Below the pieces are notes generated by a model. That model worked only from the letters and a program-made list of their open reading frames with translations. It made no database searches and had not been told where the DNA came from. Positions 50,436-58,836 of a DNA stretch of 64,000 nucleotides are shown here, one piece after another (position 1 is the stretch's first letter; the number at the start of each line of letters is the position of its first letter). A program made the position numbers and the translations under genes. This DNA comes from Mucilaginibacter conchicola (GTDB lineage: Bacteria > Bacteroidota > Bacteroidia > Sphingobacteriales > Sphingobacteriaceae), in assembly GCF_003432115.1 (NCBI RefSeq), contig NZ_QWDC01000003.1, positions 806,001 to 870,000 on the forward strand, given 5' to 3'.

Positions 50436-51350
50436 TTAATTGAAGGCTCGTCTGAATGCCATTGGAGTGAGATCTGTTTTAGCTTTAAAAAGCTTGCTAA
50501 AGGATTGCGAGTGTTCAAACCCCAGGCTATAAGCAATTTCGGACACGGACAGGTTCGTGGCCGATAGCTTTTCCTTTGCTTTTTCGATCAGCTTGTCATG
50601 AATGAATTGCTGGGTGCTTTGTCCGGTCAATACCTTGAGAAGGGTGCTTAGATAATTGGCAGATATATTCAGTTCTTCCGCGATCTGCTGTACCGTGGGT
50701 ATACCCTTATCAATCAGCTTATCTTCCGCAAAATGTTCATGAAGCAAAGCTTCCAGTTTATCCAGGATCTGGTGATTGGTAATCTTACGGGTCAGAAACT
50801 GTCGGTTGTAGAAACGGTCAGCATAGATCAGCAGATATTCCAGTTGATTGATGATCAGAGACTGGCTGAACTGGTCCATGTTCGACTGATATTCCTTCTC
50901 GATCTTCTGAAATATCTCGGCTATGACAGCTTCTTCCTTTTCTGATAAAAACAGGGCTTCATTTACTTTATACTGAAAGAACTCATAGTTCTTGATCTGT
51001 TCGGCCAGCGGGGTATTCCAAAGCAGGTCGGGATGGACCAGTAAAAGCCAACCGGTCTGATTGACCTCTACATCAGGTTTGATCTGTACCTGCAGTAATT
51101 GTTGCGGCGCAAAAAAGGAAAGCACGCCTGAATCAAAATCGTAGGGTTGCTGGCCGTAATTAAATTTAGCCTGCACATTCCGCTTTAATGCGAACATGTA
51201 AAAATCCTGCAACCACTTCAGGCTTGCGGTATCATCGGGGTACTTGACCTTGCTATAATCGATCAAACTGATCATCGGGTGTTCAGGCCCCGGCAAGCCG
51301 TAATAAGCGTGCAGGTCTGATAGGGTATGAAAACGGAATGTGCCAGGCAT
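50436..51350 (-). CDS. AraC-family transcriptional regulator
   Basis: A 304-residue regulator. The N-terminal half is a sensing domain of the AraC type seen with PF12833-only regulators (FDSGVLSFFAPQQLLQVQI). The C-terminal part has two helix-turn-helix units: PTVQQIAEELNISANYLSTLLKVL and LSVSEIAYSLGFEHSQSFSKLFKAKTDLTPMAFRRAF. It lies 8 bases downstream of the Atu4866 gene and after the SDR gene, so it probably belongs to their transcript and may control it in return. Confidence 0.9.
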   Translation of the reverse strand: MPGTFRFHTLSDLHAYYGLPGPEHPMISLIDYSKVKYPDDTASLKWLQDFYMFALKRNVQAKFNYGQQPYDFDSGVLSFFAPQQLLQVQIKPDVEVNQTGWLLLVHPDLLWNTPLAEQIKNYEFFQYKVNEALFLSEKEEAVIAEIFQKIEKEYQSNMDQFSQSLIINQLEYLLIYADRFYNRQFLTRKITNHQILDKLEALLHEHFAEDKLIDKGIPTVQQIAEELNISANYLSTLLKVLTGQSTQQFIHDKLIEKAKEKLSATNLSVSEIAYSLGFEHSQSFSKLFKAKTDLTPMAFRRAFN

Positions 51351-51358
51351 AAGCTAAA

Positions 51359-51616
51359 TTATTGATTTTCCTTGTAAAAGATCATGCCACCGTGGTAAAG
51401 GACACCATCGCGAAATTCGCCATCAGCGGTAAAACCTGTATCATCTTTATAATCGATATGGTCGCCTTTGATCCGGTAACTACCCTGGTAGGCGCTTTTG
51501 CGATTGCCCCGGGCTTCATCATAACGGCCGTTTGGCAATAGCTCCTGGCGCACATGGCCATCTGCGGTCACCCACATGCCCGGGTATGCTTTTGTTTCTT
51601 CCATCGTATTTTCCAT
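51359..51616 (-). CDS. Atu4866-domain small protein
   Basis: An 85-residue protein with the Atu4866 pattern: GMWVTADGHVRQELLPNGRYDEARGNRKSAYQGSYRIKGDHIDY and DDTGFTADGEFRDGVLYHGGM. The family has a lipocalin-like small barrel and is often found beside oxidoreductases. It overlaps the SDR gene by one base (TAATG), so the two are translationally coupled. Function is unknown. Confidence 0.85.
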   Translation of the reverse strand: MENTMEETKAYPGMWVTADGHVRQELLPNGRYDEARGNRKSAYQGSYRIKGDHIDYKDDTGFTADGEFRDGVLYHGGMIFYKENQ

Positions 51617-52473
51617 TATTCAATTATTGCGGTTGATCCGGTCAATTCCAAATTAGCAGCCAAAGCCTTTTCGATAATATCAATCTTGCCTTTGACCAGT
51701 GCAGGTGTATCAACACCCATAAAGAAATGTACGGGGGGCTGTTCTTGTTTGCTTAGCTCAATAAATGCGCTTGCAGCCTTCTTCGGGTCATTAGGTTGGT
51801 TACCGCTGATCTCATTTAGGTGCTGAGCCTCTACCTCACGTGCATTGGCATAGGCATCGATGGCATTGGCGGGCAGCATGGCAGAATCTTTTTCCAGAAA
51901 GCTGGTGCGGAAATAACCCGGGTAAACCAGCGTGGTGTGCACGCCGAATGGCGCCATTTCTACAGCCAGTGCCTCTGTGTAACCGGCCATAGCGAACTTG
52001 GTAGAGCAATAGATACCGAATGCCGCATAGTTGCCTACAAAGCCACCGATAGACGCGATATTAAAAATATGGCCTGAACGCTGCGCTCTCAGGTAGGGTG
52101 CCGCATGGCGGATCACATGCAAGGGACCGAATACATTGACATCAAAGTTCCTTTGCACCTCTGCAGCACTAAGTTCTTCTACCGCCCCGATCTGGCTGAA
52201 TCCGGCATTGTTTACGATCACGTCCATACGTCCAAACTTGTCAACTACCGCACCGATCACCTTTTTTACATCATTGTTGTCGGTAACGTCCATATTCAAT
52301 GGCAGGAAGTTCTCATGCTCACCAATTGCTTCGATCAGCGCCTCTTTTTTTCTTGAAGTGGCGGCCACCTTATAACCGCCGGCCAGTAGTTGTTTTACGA
52401 GGTCAGCACCTAAGCCTTTAGAAGCGCCGGTCACGAACCATACTTTTTCTGTTTGCTTTGTTTCTTTTGTCAT
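51616..52473 (-). CDS. SDR-family oxidoreductase
   Basis: From the ATG at 52473, 285 residues. The Rossmann motif is VWFVTGASKGLGADLVKQLL, the NNAG motif is VNNAGFSQIG, and the catalytic Ser, Tyr and Lys are in FNIASIGGFVGN and YCSTKFAMAGYTEAL (YxxxK). These classical short-chain dehydrogenases use NAD(P)(H). The upstream extension to 52551 is hydrophobic but lies before a natural start, so I left it out. It leads a leftward operon with the Atu4866 and AraC genes, a common group for a regulated reductase. Confidence 0.92.
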   Translation of the reverse strand: MTKETKQTEKVWFVTGASKGLGADLVKQLLAGGYKVAATSRKKEALIEAIGEHENFLPLNMDVTDNNDVKKVIGAVVDKFGRMDVIVNNAGFSQIGAVEELSAAEVQRNFDVNVFGPLHVIRHAAPYLRAQRSGHIFNIASIGGFVGNYAAFGIYCSTKFAMAGYTEALAVEMAPFGVHTTLVYPGYFRTSFLEKDSAMLPANAIDAYANAREVEAQHLNEISGNQPNDPKKAASAFIELSKQEQPPVHFFMGVDTPALVKGKIDIIEKALAANLELTGSTAIIE

Positions 52474-52927
52474 TATCTGATGATTTGATAAGACAAAGGT
52501 CCATAATAGCGCTACCCAAAATGTAACCGATCCTTGGATAGTTGTATCCATTTCTCATACAAATAGGGTTACAAATGCAAAACCTATGTTCGCGGATAGA
52601 TTGTAAAGTCAAAAACGGTCAGGACATGGTTTATAATCGTTTTTATTAACCAGAATTGTATTTGTATAAGTCCCTTCTTATCTTCACGCCTTTTCGCGGT
52701 ACCCTGTGGGATCAAACCTCAAAAATGGCTGTAAGCGTTGTTAGGGAATGCGGGCTGCCTTGCATTCGGTAACATAGGGCAACTAGTTACCGAGCTCACC
52801 GTACCGTCTGAGGCAATCCTCAAAATGCTAGAAGGTAACTCTTTCCATTGACCACCGAACAGGTCCATTGCCAAGCTCACTATGTAAGTGTAGTTTTTAT
52901 CATCAGGTTTTCTGTACAGATTGTATA

Positions 52928-53689
52928 TCAAAGATATTCCACCATGCGGCAGGCTTCGATCGCATTGCTGACCTCCAGCTTTTTAAAAATATTCTGACGG
53001 TGACGGTTCACCGTAAAGACGCTTAATGATAGATCTGTTGCTATTTCTTTGCTTCTTTTACCAGCTTTCATCTGTTGCAACACCTCCTTTTCCCTTGAGG
53101 AGAGCAGTCCATTCAATTGGTAATGATCGGTCTCAATGATTTCCCCCGTTCGGTTATTAACGATGACGCCGTAAGGTGTATTCGCCGGGGTGAGGTCGTA
53201 ATGTCGGTTGTACAGGCAAAGTGCTAAACGGATCCCGCCATCGGTTGCGTTACCTATGTAGATCAGGCGATGTTGAATGCTCAGGTAACGCTGCGTCTGA
53301 TCTTTGATCCGTAAGCGTGTGATCACGCTGTGATCCGTTCGCTCCATGGGCTCCATAGTCTTCAGCATTTGAAAATACCTGAACTCCAAACGGTATTTTC
53401 TCTCCAGGTCTTCACGGTGTACCCTGTTGAGCAATTCGTCTTCCCAAATAGAATCGATCACTTCATGGCGAAGATCAATGCCGAGCTGTTCGGCCAGCCC
53501 ACCGTGGTAGACATAGCTTTTTCTCATTTTGATATCGCTGAGCACGCTAATTCCGTGCTCGAGCTCAGCGTAATGCCGGGCGATCACTTTCGAGGTGTCC
53601 AGTTGCTGGTCTTCCCCGTCATCAGCGTTAAAAGGCTGAGAAAACAATTTAATATCAAGAAGCGGACGCATATGGTTATTAATAACCAT
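52928..53689 (-). CDS. LuxR-type transcriptional regulator with PAS-like sensor
   Basis: A 253-residue protein. The N-terminal 170 residues form a PAS-like sensing part (YRLEFRYFQMLKTMEP, HRLIYIGNATDGGIRLALCLYN). The C-terminal GerE/LuxR helix-turn-helix is LSSREKEVLQQMKAGKRSKEIATDLSLSVFTVNRHRQNIFKKL. Without a receiver domain, it likely senses a ligand or partner. Two starts are possible, 53689 or 53671; the palindrome at 53672-53689 lies between them, so 53671 would leave it in the leader. Confidence 0.85.
   Translation of the reverse strand: MVINNHMRPLLDIKLFSQPFNADDGEDQQLDTSKVIARHYAELEHGISVLSDIKMRKSYVYHGGLAEQLGIDLRHEVIDSIWEDELLNRVHREDLERKYRLEFRYFQMLKTMEPMERTDHSVITRLRIKDQTQRYLSIQHRLIYIGNATDGGIRLALCLYNRHYDLTPANTPYGVIVNNRTGEIIETDHYQLNGLLSSREKEVLQQMKAGKRSKEIATDLSLSVFTVNRHRQNIFKKLEVSNAIEACRMVEYL
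53672..53689. promoter_or_regulatory. 18-base perfect palindrome at the luxR-type gene start
   Basis: ATGGTTATTAATAACCAT is fully palindromic and covers the first ATG of the LuxR-type gene. A related TTGGTT-TT-AACCAA is at 53761-53774, upstream of the divergent DUF1349 gene. It may be an operator for self-regulation. Confidence 0.35.
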
Positions 53690-53727
53690 TGGGCTTAATC
53701 ATGTAACCCAATAGTTTTGCGAACATA

Positions 53728-54374
53728 ATGAAGAAAGTTTATTTATCATTTGCTTTTTACTTGGTTTTAACCAATTAATAGCACAAAGTCTGAATAAAAT
53801 GCAATGGTTCAACGAACCGGAACAATGGGAGATCAAAAACAATGCGCTGCTGATGCAGGTGACACCTAAAAGTGATTATTGGCGGATCTCACATTATAAG
53901 TTTACTGTAGATGATGCGCCATTCTATTACGGGCAGTATGGTGGCGAATTTGAGGCTAAAGTAAAACTTACCGGGATGTATAAAGCCCGGTTTGATCAGA
54001 TGGGACTGATGATCAGAACCGATCACCAGAACTATATCAAAACAGGCGTGGAGTTTGTTGACGGCAAATTAAATGTCAGTACGGTAGTTACCCATGGAAA
54101 AAGTGACTGGAGCGTGTTGACTCTTAAAAAGATCCCGCCGTTCATCTGGATCAAAGTGATCCGACGGCTGGACGCTTTGGAGGTCTTTTATTCTCTTGAT
54201 GACAAAACCTATATCCTGACACGGAACGCACCACTTCAGAACAATACCCCGGTCATGGTGGGTTTGATGGCTGCCTCTCCGGATGGTGATGGTTTCGAAG
54301 CAAAGTTTGAGCATTTTAAAGTAAAGCATTTGCCTGATCAGAGACGACTGGAATGGCTGAAGAACCATCAGTAA
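53728..54374 (+). pseudogene. DUF1349 protein with a frameshifted signal peptide
   Basis: From the ATG at 53728, MKK reads into an early stop. One extra A in the third codon region (53731-53737) would instead give MKKSLFIICFLLGFNQLIAQ, a good signal peptide, joined in frame to SLNKMQWFNEPEQWEIKNN. The body (from 53799) is a DUF1349 beta-sandwich of about 190 residues: YYGQYGGEFEAKVKLTGMYKARFDQMGLMI and VEFVDGKLNVSTVVTHGKSDW. Family members are predicted lectin-like or regulatory. From the internal ATG at 53799 a cytoplasmic form without export could be made. Confidence 0.75.
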
Positions 54375-54404
54375 ACCTTATACATAAAACTGTACTACCC
54401 TTGC

Positions 54405-54746
54405 ATGAACAGGAAAGACAAAACTCGCTTAGCCGGTATATACATCACCCTCGCAACTTTATTCAGTTCCTGTGCCACGACATCCTACATGGGTGACCAG
54501 CTACCTGCCAGTACTCAGGTAGATGTCTATTATGCCGAAAAAGACGTAGCTAAGAAATACAAGGTCATCGGTCACATTTATACCTCGACCGCCGTCAATG
54601 CTAATAAAGTGAAAGAAGCCATCTTAACCAAAGCAAAAGCTGTAGGGGCTGATGGTGTGATCATTTTAGGCATAAAAACGACGGGGGGCGGAAATGAAGT
54701 TGAAACCGTCCAGCAGGCGGATGCCATAAAATATACGAAAGAGTAA
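54405..54746 (+). CDS. small lipoprotein, YbjQ-like fold possible
   Basis: A 113-residue protein with an N-terminal lipoprotein signal (LAGIYITLATLFSSC, lipobox FSSC). After it, STQVDVYYAEKDVAKKYKVIGHIYTSTAVNANKVKEAILTKAKAVGADGVIILGI is a compact alpha/beta domain with the GADGVI motif seen in YbjQ-type proteins. Probably in the outer membrane or periplasm. It follows the DUF1349 gene on the same strand. Role unknown. Confidence 0.7.
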   Translation: MNRKDKTRLAGIYITLATLFSSCATTSYMGDQLPASTQVDVYYAEKDVAKKYKVIGHIYTSTAVNANKVKEAILTKAKAVGADGVIILGIKTTGGGNEVETVQQADAIKYTKE

Positions 54747-54785
54747 TGCAACGTTTCTGCTTTGGCCACGTCTTTTGGATATAGA

Positions 54786-54935
54786 ATGACTTATCTGTTT
54801 TATAATACTTTCGATCTCCATTTTAACTTGCTTCGCACAGCAAGCACAGGTGCGCCAGATCGACTCAGCTATGCAATCGGCACATCAAAGAGAAATGTTC
54901 AACGGGAACATCCTAATGGGCCGAAAAGGGAAGAC
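54786..54935 (+). pseudogene. 5' remnant of a serine hydrolase gene
   Basis: This stretch copies the start of the 56556 serine hydrolase. CTTCGCACAGCAAGC at 54833-54847 equals the gene's signal-peptide end, and GGTGCGCCAGATCGACTC follows in both. Frame-breaking differences and a missing rest of the gene show it is a fragment. It lies between the small lipoprotein and the intact hydrolase at 54994. Confidence 0.75.
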
Positions 54936-54993
54936 CAATTTTTAGATGTTGGCGCTACCTATTTTTAGATGTATTCATCAAATTATAATTCAA

Positions 54994-56493
54994 ATGAGAA
55001 TTATCGCAATTAGCCTTCTGTTGATCACGTTGAACCTCAAGGCATATTCACAAAACCGCGTCAAACAAATTGATAGTTTGGTAAAGACCAGAATTGCGGA
55101 TTATGAGCTGTCAGGAAACGTCCTGGTCGCTGAAAAAGGTAAGGTGATCTACCAACATTCAACCGGTCTTGCTAACACAGCAAGCAACACTCCGGTCACA
55201 CCAGCCTCAGCATTCCATCTGGCCTCAGTTTCTAAAATATTTACATCTGTTGCAATTTTCCAGCTATATGAAAAGGGAAAGCTCCTCCTCAATGATCCTG
55301 TTAAAAAGTATATCCCTGAGCTAAATAACGGAGTTGTAACGATCAGCCAACTTTTATCGCATACTTCCGGACTGGTGGATTTTCAGATCTTGGAAAGACC
55401 CTATCTTCAAGATACCAGTAAAATATTCACCCTCGTTGATATCCCTGTTGCTATAAATAATGACAAAAATGCGTTCGCGTCGGCGCCCGGCGAAAAATGG
55501 AGTTACTCTAATACCGGATATAATTTGCTTGCGCTTATAGTAGAAAAAATTGCTAAGACTTCATTTCCAGACTATTTAAGTAAAAACCTATTCAAGCCGG
55601 CAGGCATGCTACACACCTACATTAACACACCCCTGATAAAAGTCAGTGACGCTAATCGGGTAACTGGATATGACTATCTGAATTTCGCACCATGGGTACT
55701 TCAGAGAGCAGATTCATTGAGGCAGAATCAAATAGAGTTGCTTCATATAAATGGTTTGGTCGGTATGGGTAATGTCGTTACCACGACCGAAGATCTACTT
55801 GGCTTTGATAGAGCCTTGTACCATGGTAAAATCATTAAACGATCCTCCCTGGACAAAGCATTTACACCAGTGCGTTTAAATAACGGGGAGTTGGCTGTAA
55901 GGGGTTGGAAAAACACACTTTCGTACATGGGCTTAGGGTGGTGTGTGTTAAAGGATACTACCTATGGAAAAGTGGTATTTCATACTGGCGGGATGGCCGG
56001 AGCTGTAACGGCATTCATTCGAAATATAACCAAAGATCAGACAGTTATCGTACTAAATAATGTAACCCAACGTAGTACCCACAACACTGCAATGAGCGTT
56101 TTATATCTACTTAACGGCGGAACACCACAAACAGATAAAAAGTCTTCAGCGAACGAATTTGCAAGAACATTAACAAAATATGGTGTAAATGAAGCCTGGG
56201 CCCGATTCAATACTATCAAAACGGACACAGCTCATTTTTATACGGATGAGCGGGAATTCAATATGGCTGGTATTGGTATGTTCTTCAATAATTATAAAGC
56301 GCAGGGCCTGGAAGTTCTCAGACTCAACACCGTATTATTTCCAAACAGTGCGAACGTGTACGACAGCCTTGCAATGGCGCTCGCTGAATCGGGTGATAAG
56401 CGGAGTGCAATTTTGATGTATCAAAAGGCATTGGAACTTGATCCTAAATTGATAAGCTCGCTTAATGGGATGAAAAAGTTAACGGCGAACTGA
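54994..56493 (+). CDS. secreted serine hydrolase, beta-lactamase fold, with C-terminal repeats
   Basis: A 499-residue protein from the ATG at 54994. The signal peptide is MRIIAISLLLITLNLKAYSQ. The SxxK motif is Ser78-Val-Ser-Lys81 in LASVSKIFTSV. YSN is in WSYSNTGYNLLALI, and HTGG in VVFHTGGMAGAV. The C-terminal 100 residues form a TPR-like repeat (SANVYDSLAMALAESGDKRSAILMYQKALELDPK). It probably cleaves peptide or ester bonds in the periplasm. The gene is the first of a pair with the 56556 homologue, and an extra copy start lies upstream. Confidence 0.88.
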   Translation: MRIIAISLLLITLNLKAYSQNRVKQIDSLVKTRIADYELSGNVLVAEKGKVIYQHSTGLANTASNTPVTPASAFHLASVSKIFTSVAIFQLYEKGKLLLNDPVKKYIPELNNGVVTISQLLSHTSGLVDFQILERPYLQDTSKIFTLVDIPVAINNDKNAFASAPGEKWSYSNTGYNLLALIVEKIAKTSFPDYLSKNLFKPAGMLHTYINTPLIKVSDANRVTGYDYLNFAPWVLQRADSLRQNQIELLHINGLVGMGNVVTTTEDLLGFDRALYHGKIIKRSSLDKAFTPVRLNNGELAVRGWKNTLSYMGLGWCVLKDTTYGKVVFHTGGMAGAVTAFIRNITKDQTVIVLNNVTQRSTHNTAMSVLYLLNGGTPQTDKKSSANEFARTLTKYGVNEAWARFNTIKTDTAHFYTDEREFNMAGIGMFFNNYKAQGLEVLRLNTVLFPNSANVYDSLAMALAESGDKRSAILMYQKALELDPKLISSLNGMKKLTAN

Positions 56494-56555
56494 TCGTGAC
56501 AGAAATTGGCTCATTGATCAATAAAAAGCCACGGTCACTTAAGCGTATCCTGTAT

Positions 56556-57947
56556 ATGAAAAGACTCATTTATTTTATCTTATTGTCCATTTCAGTTATG
56601 GACTCCTTCGCACAGCAAGCTGCGGTGCGCCAGATCGACTCGGCTATGCAATTGGCACATCAAAGAGGTATCTTCAACGGGAATATCCTTGTAGCGGTGA
56701 AAGGAAAGGTCATTTACGAAAGATCTTTGGGCTATGCAGACGGGACCAAGACCACACCGTTGAATCTTTCGATGAAGTTCGACATCGGCTCGATCAGCAA
56801 AGAATTCAATGGCGTGGCGATCATGCTGCTCAGTGAGCGCGGCAAATTATCTTTAGACGACAGCCTTGCTAAATTCTTCCCTGAGTTCCCGGCCTGGGCC
56901 AAAACAATAAAACTTAAGCAACTGATCAATTATACCAGCGGCATTCCGGCGCTTGGGCCAGCGGCCGACAGCACTGACGCCCTGGTTTATCAAAGTTTGC
57001 TTAAGTTAAACGCGCTGGCTGCTCAACCGGGTACGGTGTATATCTATAACCACGTGAACGTGGTGCTGCAGCGGCGTATCATAGAAAAAGTGAGCGGCCT
57101 CAGCTATGCGGAGTTCATTCGTAAGAACCTGCTACAGCCGGCAGGTATGAACGCCTCCCTGGTCGATTACCCGGTCAATGGTTTCGGAATGGCGAAGGCA
57201 TTCGACCAGGCGGGCCGTCCGTCCGATTATGCCACTGGTGTTACTGGCTGGGTCCGATTACCCGTTCGGGATCTGTATGAATGGACCAGGGCATTGCACA
57301 GTGGTAAACTCATCAGTGAAAAATCGCTTAAACTGCTGGCAGAAAGTTTTCCCGGTGGTGAGAGCAGCCTGGGTACCACCGGATATGAAGGCGATCGGCT
57401 CATCTGGCACCAGCACCAGGGTTCGAATTATAATCATGAAGCAGCCTTTTATACCAACCTGCCGGAAGATATCACTATTGTCATGATGACCAATAATCAG
57501 CAGATGAAGGTTTGGCCGCTAAAAACCACCATTTTGAACATCCTGCATCACCAGCCTTATACCGTCCCTAAAAAGTCATTATACCTGACTATCCGCGACC
57601 GGATGCTCGATGATGTTAACGTTGGATTGGCTTATTACCGACAGTTAAAAGCCACCGGACAGGAACGATATGATTTTAGTTTTGAGATCGGTGACCTGAT
57701 CAGTACCGGCAAATACCTGCAGCGCAGGAATAAGTATGACGAGGCCATTAAGGTACTTCAAACGGCCGTACAGTTGCAGGCCAGGAACGGGGATCTCTCT
57801 TACGGCTACGAGCTCATCGGCGATTGCTACCAGGAGAAAGGCGATCTGGCACAGGCTGCCGCTAGTTATCGTAAAGCGGTCGAGCTGAGCCCTGAGAACA
57901 AGAACGCGGCGGGACGTTTGCAGGCAATTGAGAAGAAGGCCAAATGA
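56556..57947 (+). CDS. secreted serine hydrolase, beta-lactamase fold, with TPR tail
   Basis: A 463-residue paralogue of the preceding gene. Start at the ATG at 56556; the GTG at 56496 adds a poor leader. The signal peptide is MKRLIYFILLSISVMDSFAQ. Motifs: Ser79-Ile-Ser-Lys82 in DIGSISKEFNGV, YNH in VYIYNHVNVVLQR (Tyr present, Asn shifted), and HQG in WHQHQGSNYN. The last 60 residues form TPR units (YDEAIKVLQTAVQLQARNG, AQAASYRKAVELSPENK). The motifs deviate from drug-inactivating enzymes. Its 5' end is copied as a fragment at 54786-54935. Confidence 0.88.
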   Translation: MKRLIYFILLSISVMDSFAQQAAVRQIDSAMQLAHQRGIFNGNILVAVKGKVIYERSLGYADGTKTTPLNLSMKFDIGSISKEFNGVAIMLLSERGKLSLDDSLAKFFPEFPAWAKTIKLKQLINYTSGIPALGPAADSTDALVYQSLLKLNALAAQPGTVYIYNHVNVVLQRRIIEKVSGLSYAEFIRKNLLQPAGMNASLVDYPVNGFGMAKAFDQAGRPSDYATGVTGWVRLPVRDLYEWTRALHSGKLISEKSLKLLAESFPGGESSLGTTGYEGDRLIWHQHQGSNYNHEAAFYTNLPEDITIVMMTNNQQMKVWPLKTTILNILHHQPYTVPKKSLYLTIRDRMLDDVNVGLAYYRQLKATGQERYDFSFEIGDLISTGKYLQRRNKYDEAIKVLQTAVQLQARNGDLSYGYELIGDCYQEKGDLAQAAASYRKAVELSPENKNAAGRLQAIEKKAK

Positions 57948-57981
57948 AGGTACAATACTCACTTTTATTAAAACACAATTT

Positions 57982-58626
57982 ATGCTCTTGAATAAACTTA
58001 ACATCTTGGTTGCGCTGACTTTGTTTACAGCGATCAACTGCGCAGCGCAGACCAAGCCGAAAGCTACAGATTTTGATCTCGTTAACCGTCAGCTAACCGT
58101 TACTAATGACGGCACTATTCATGTAAATGGCGTTGACAGTGCCGGCTTAGTTTGGCTGAAAGGCCGGAAATTTACCTACGGGACCATTGAATTCGATATT
58201 AAAGGAAATGACCGATTGCAAGGCAGCTTTGTAGGTCTGGCATATCATGGCTTGAACGACAGCACTTACGAAGCGGTTTATTTCCGCCCGTTCAATTTTA
58301 AAGCTGATGATAGTGTAAGACGAAGCCATGCGGTACAATACATCGCTTTGCCACAATATGATTGGCCAATGCTTCGCGAAAAATATCCTAACAAATACGA
58401 GTTCTCCGTAACACCCGCACCGAATCCGAACGATTGGTTCCATGCTAAAATTGATGTTAGTCCAGCTAAGGTGAGTGTTTATGTAAACTACGCTAAGAAA
58501 CCCGCGTTAGTCGTTACCCCGCTGACCAGCACGGGCGGTTCAAAAATTGCCTATTGGGTCGGCTTCGGCTCTCCGGGCGACTGGAAAAACTTAAAGATCG
58601 TAAAAAAAAAGCAACTAGCATTTTAA
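57982..58626 (+). CDS. secreted LamG/DUF1080-like protein
   Basis: From the ATG at 57982, 214 residues. Signal peptide ILVALTLFTAINCAAQ. The body has a jelly-roll pattern: KFTYGTIEFDIKGNDRLQGSFVGLAYHG, YEAVYFRPFNF and WVGFGSPGDWKNLKIVKK, similar to the concanavalin-like proteins that bind carbohydrate. It follows the hydrolase gene with an overlap to an upstream frame (not used) and a 34-base gap from the real start. Role unknown; a carbohydrate-binding or hydrolytic part for outer surfaces is possible. Confidence 0.75.
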   Translation: MLLNKLNILVALTLFTAINCAAQTKPKATDFDLVNRQLTVTNDGTIHVNGVDSAGLVWLKGRKFTYGTIEFDIKGNDRLQGSFVGLAYHGLNDSTYEAVYFRPFNFKADDSVRRSHAVQYIALPQYDWPMLREKYPNKYEFSVTPAPNPNDWFHAKIDVSPAKVSVYVNYAKKPALVVTPLTSTGGSKIAYWVGFGSPGDWKNLKIVKKKQLAF

Positions 58627-58836
58627 GCAGAAGACTTGAAAATGTATGCATCTCCCTACCTTTAAAATTCGCCCTATATTAAATTCTCTGGCCTGCGGCA
58701 CTCAATTCGTCGTCCGACCTATGATGCCGCAGACCGGCAAATGATCAATCAATAGCGGCAGCCCCAGTTATTTATCGAACCTTGCAAAATAGTGATGCCC
58801 CGGTTTTTTCAAGGCGACTTTACGATCCGGCATTCC

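Noticed and set aside
52719..52931. Minus-strand frame of 70 codons after the luxR-type gene
   Set aside because: Starts inside the stop region of the luxR-type gene and has no recognisable domain or ribosome site.
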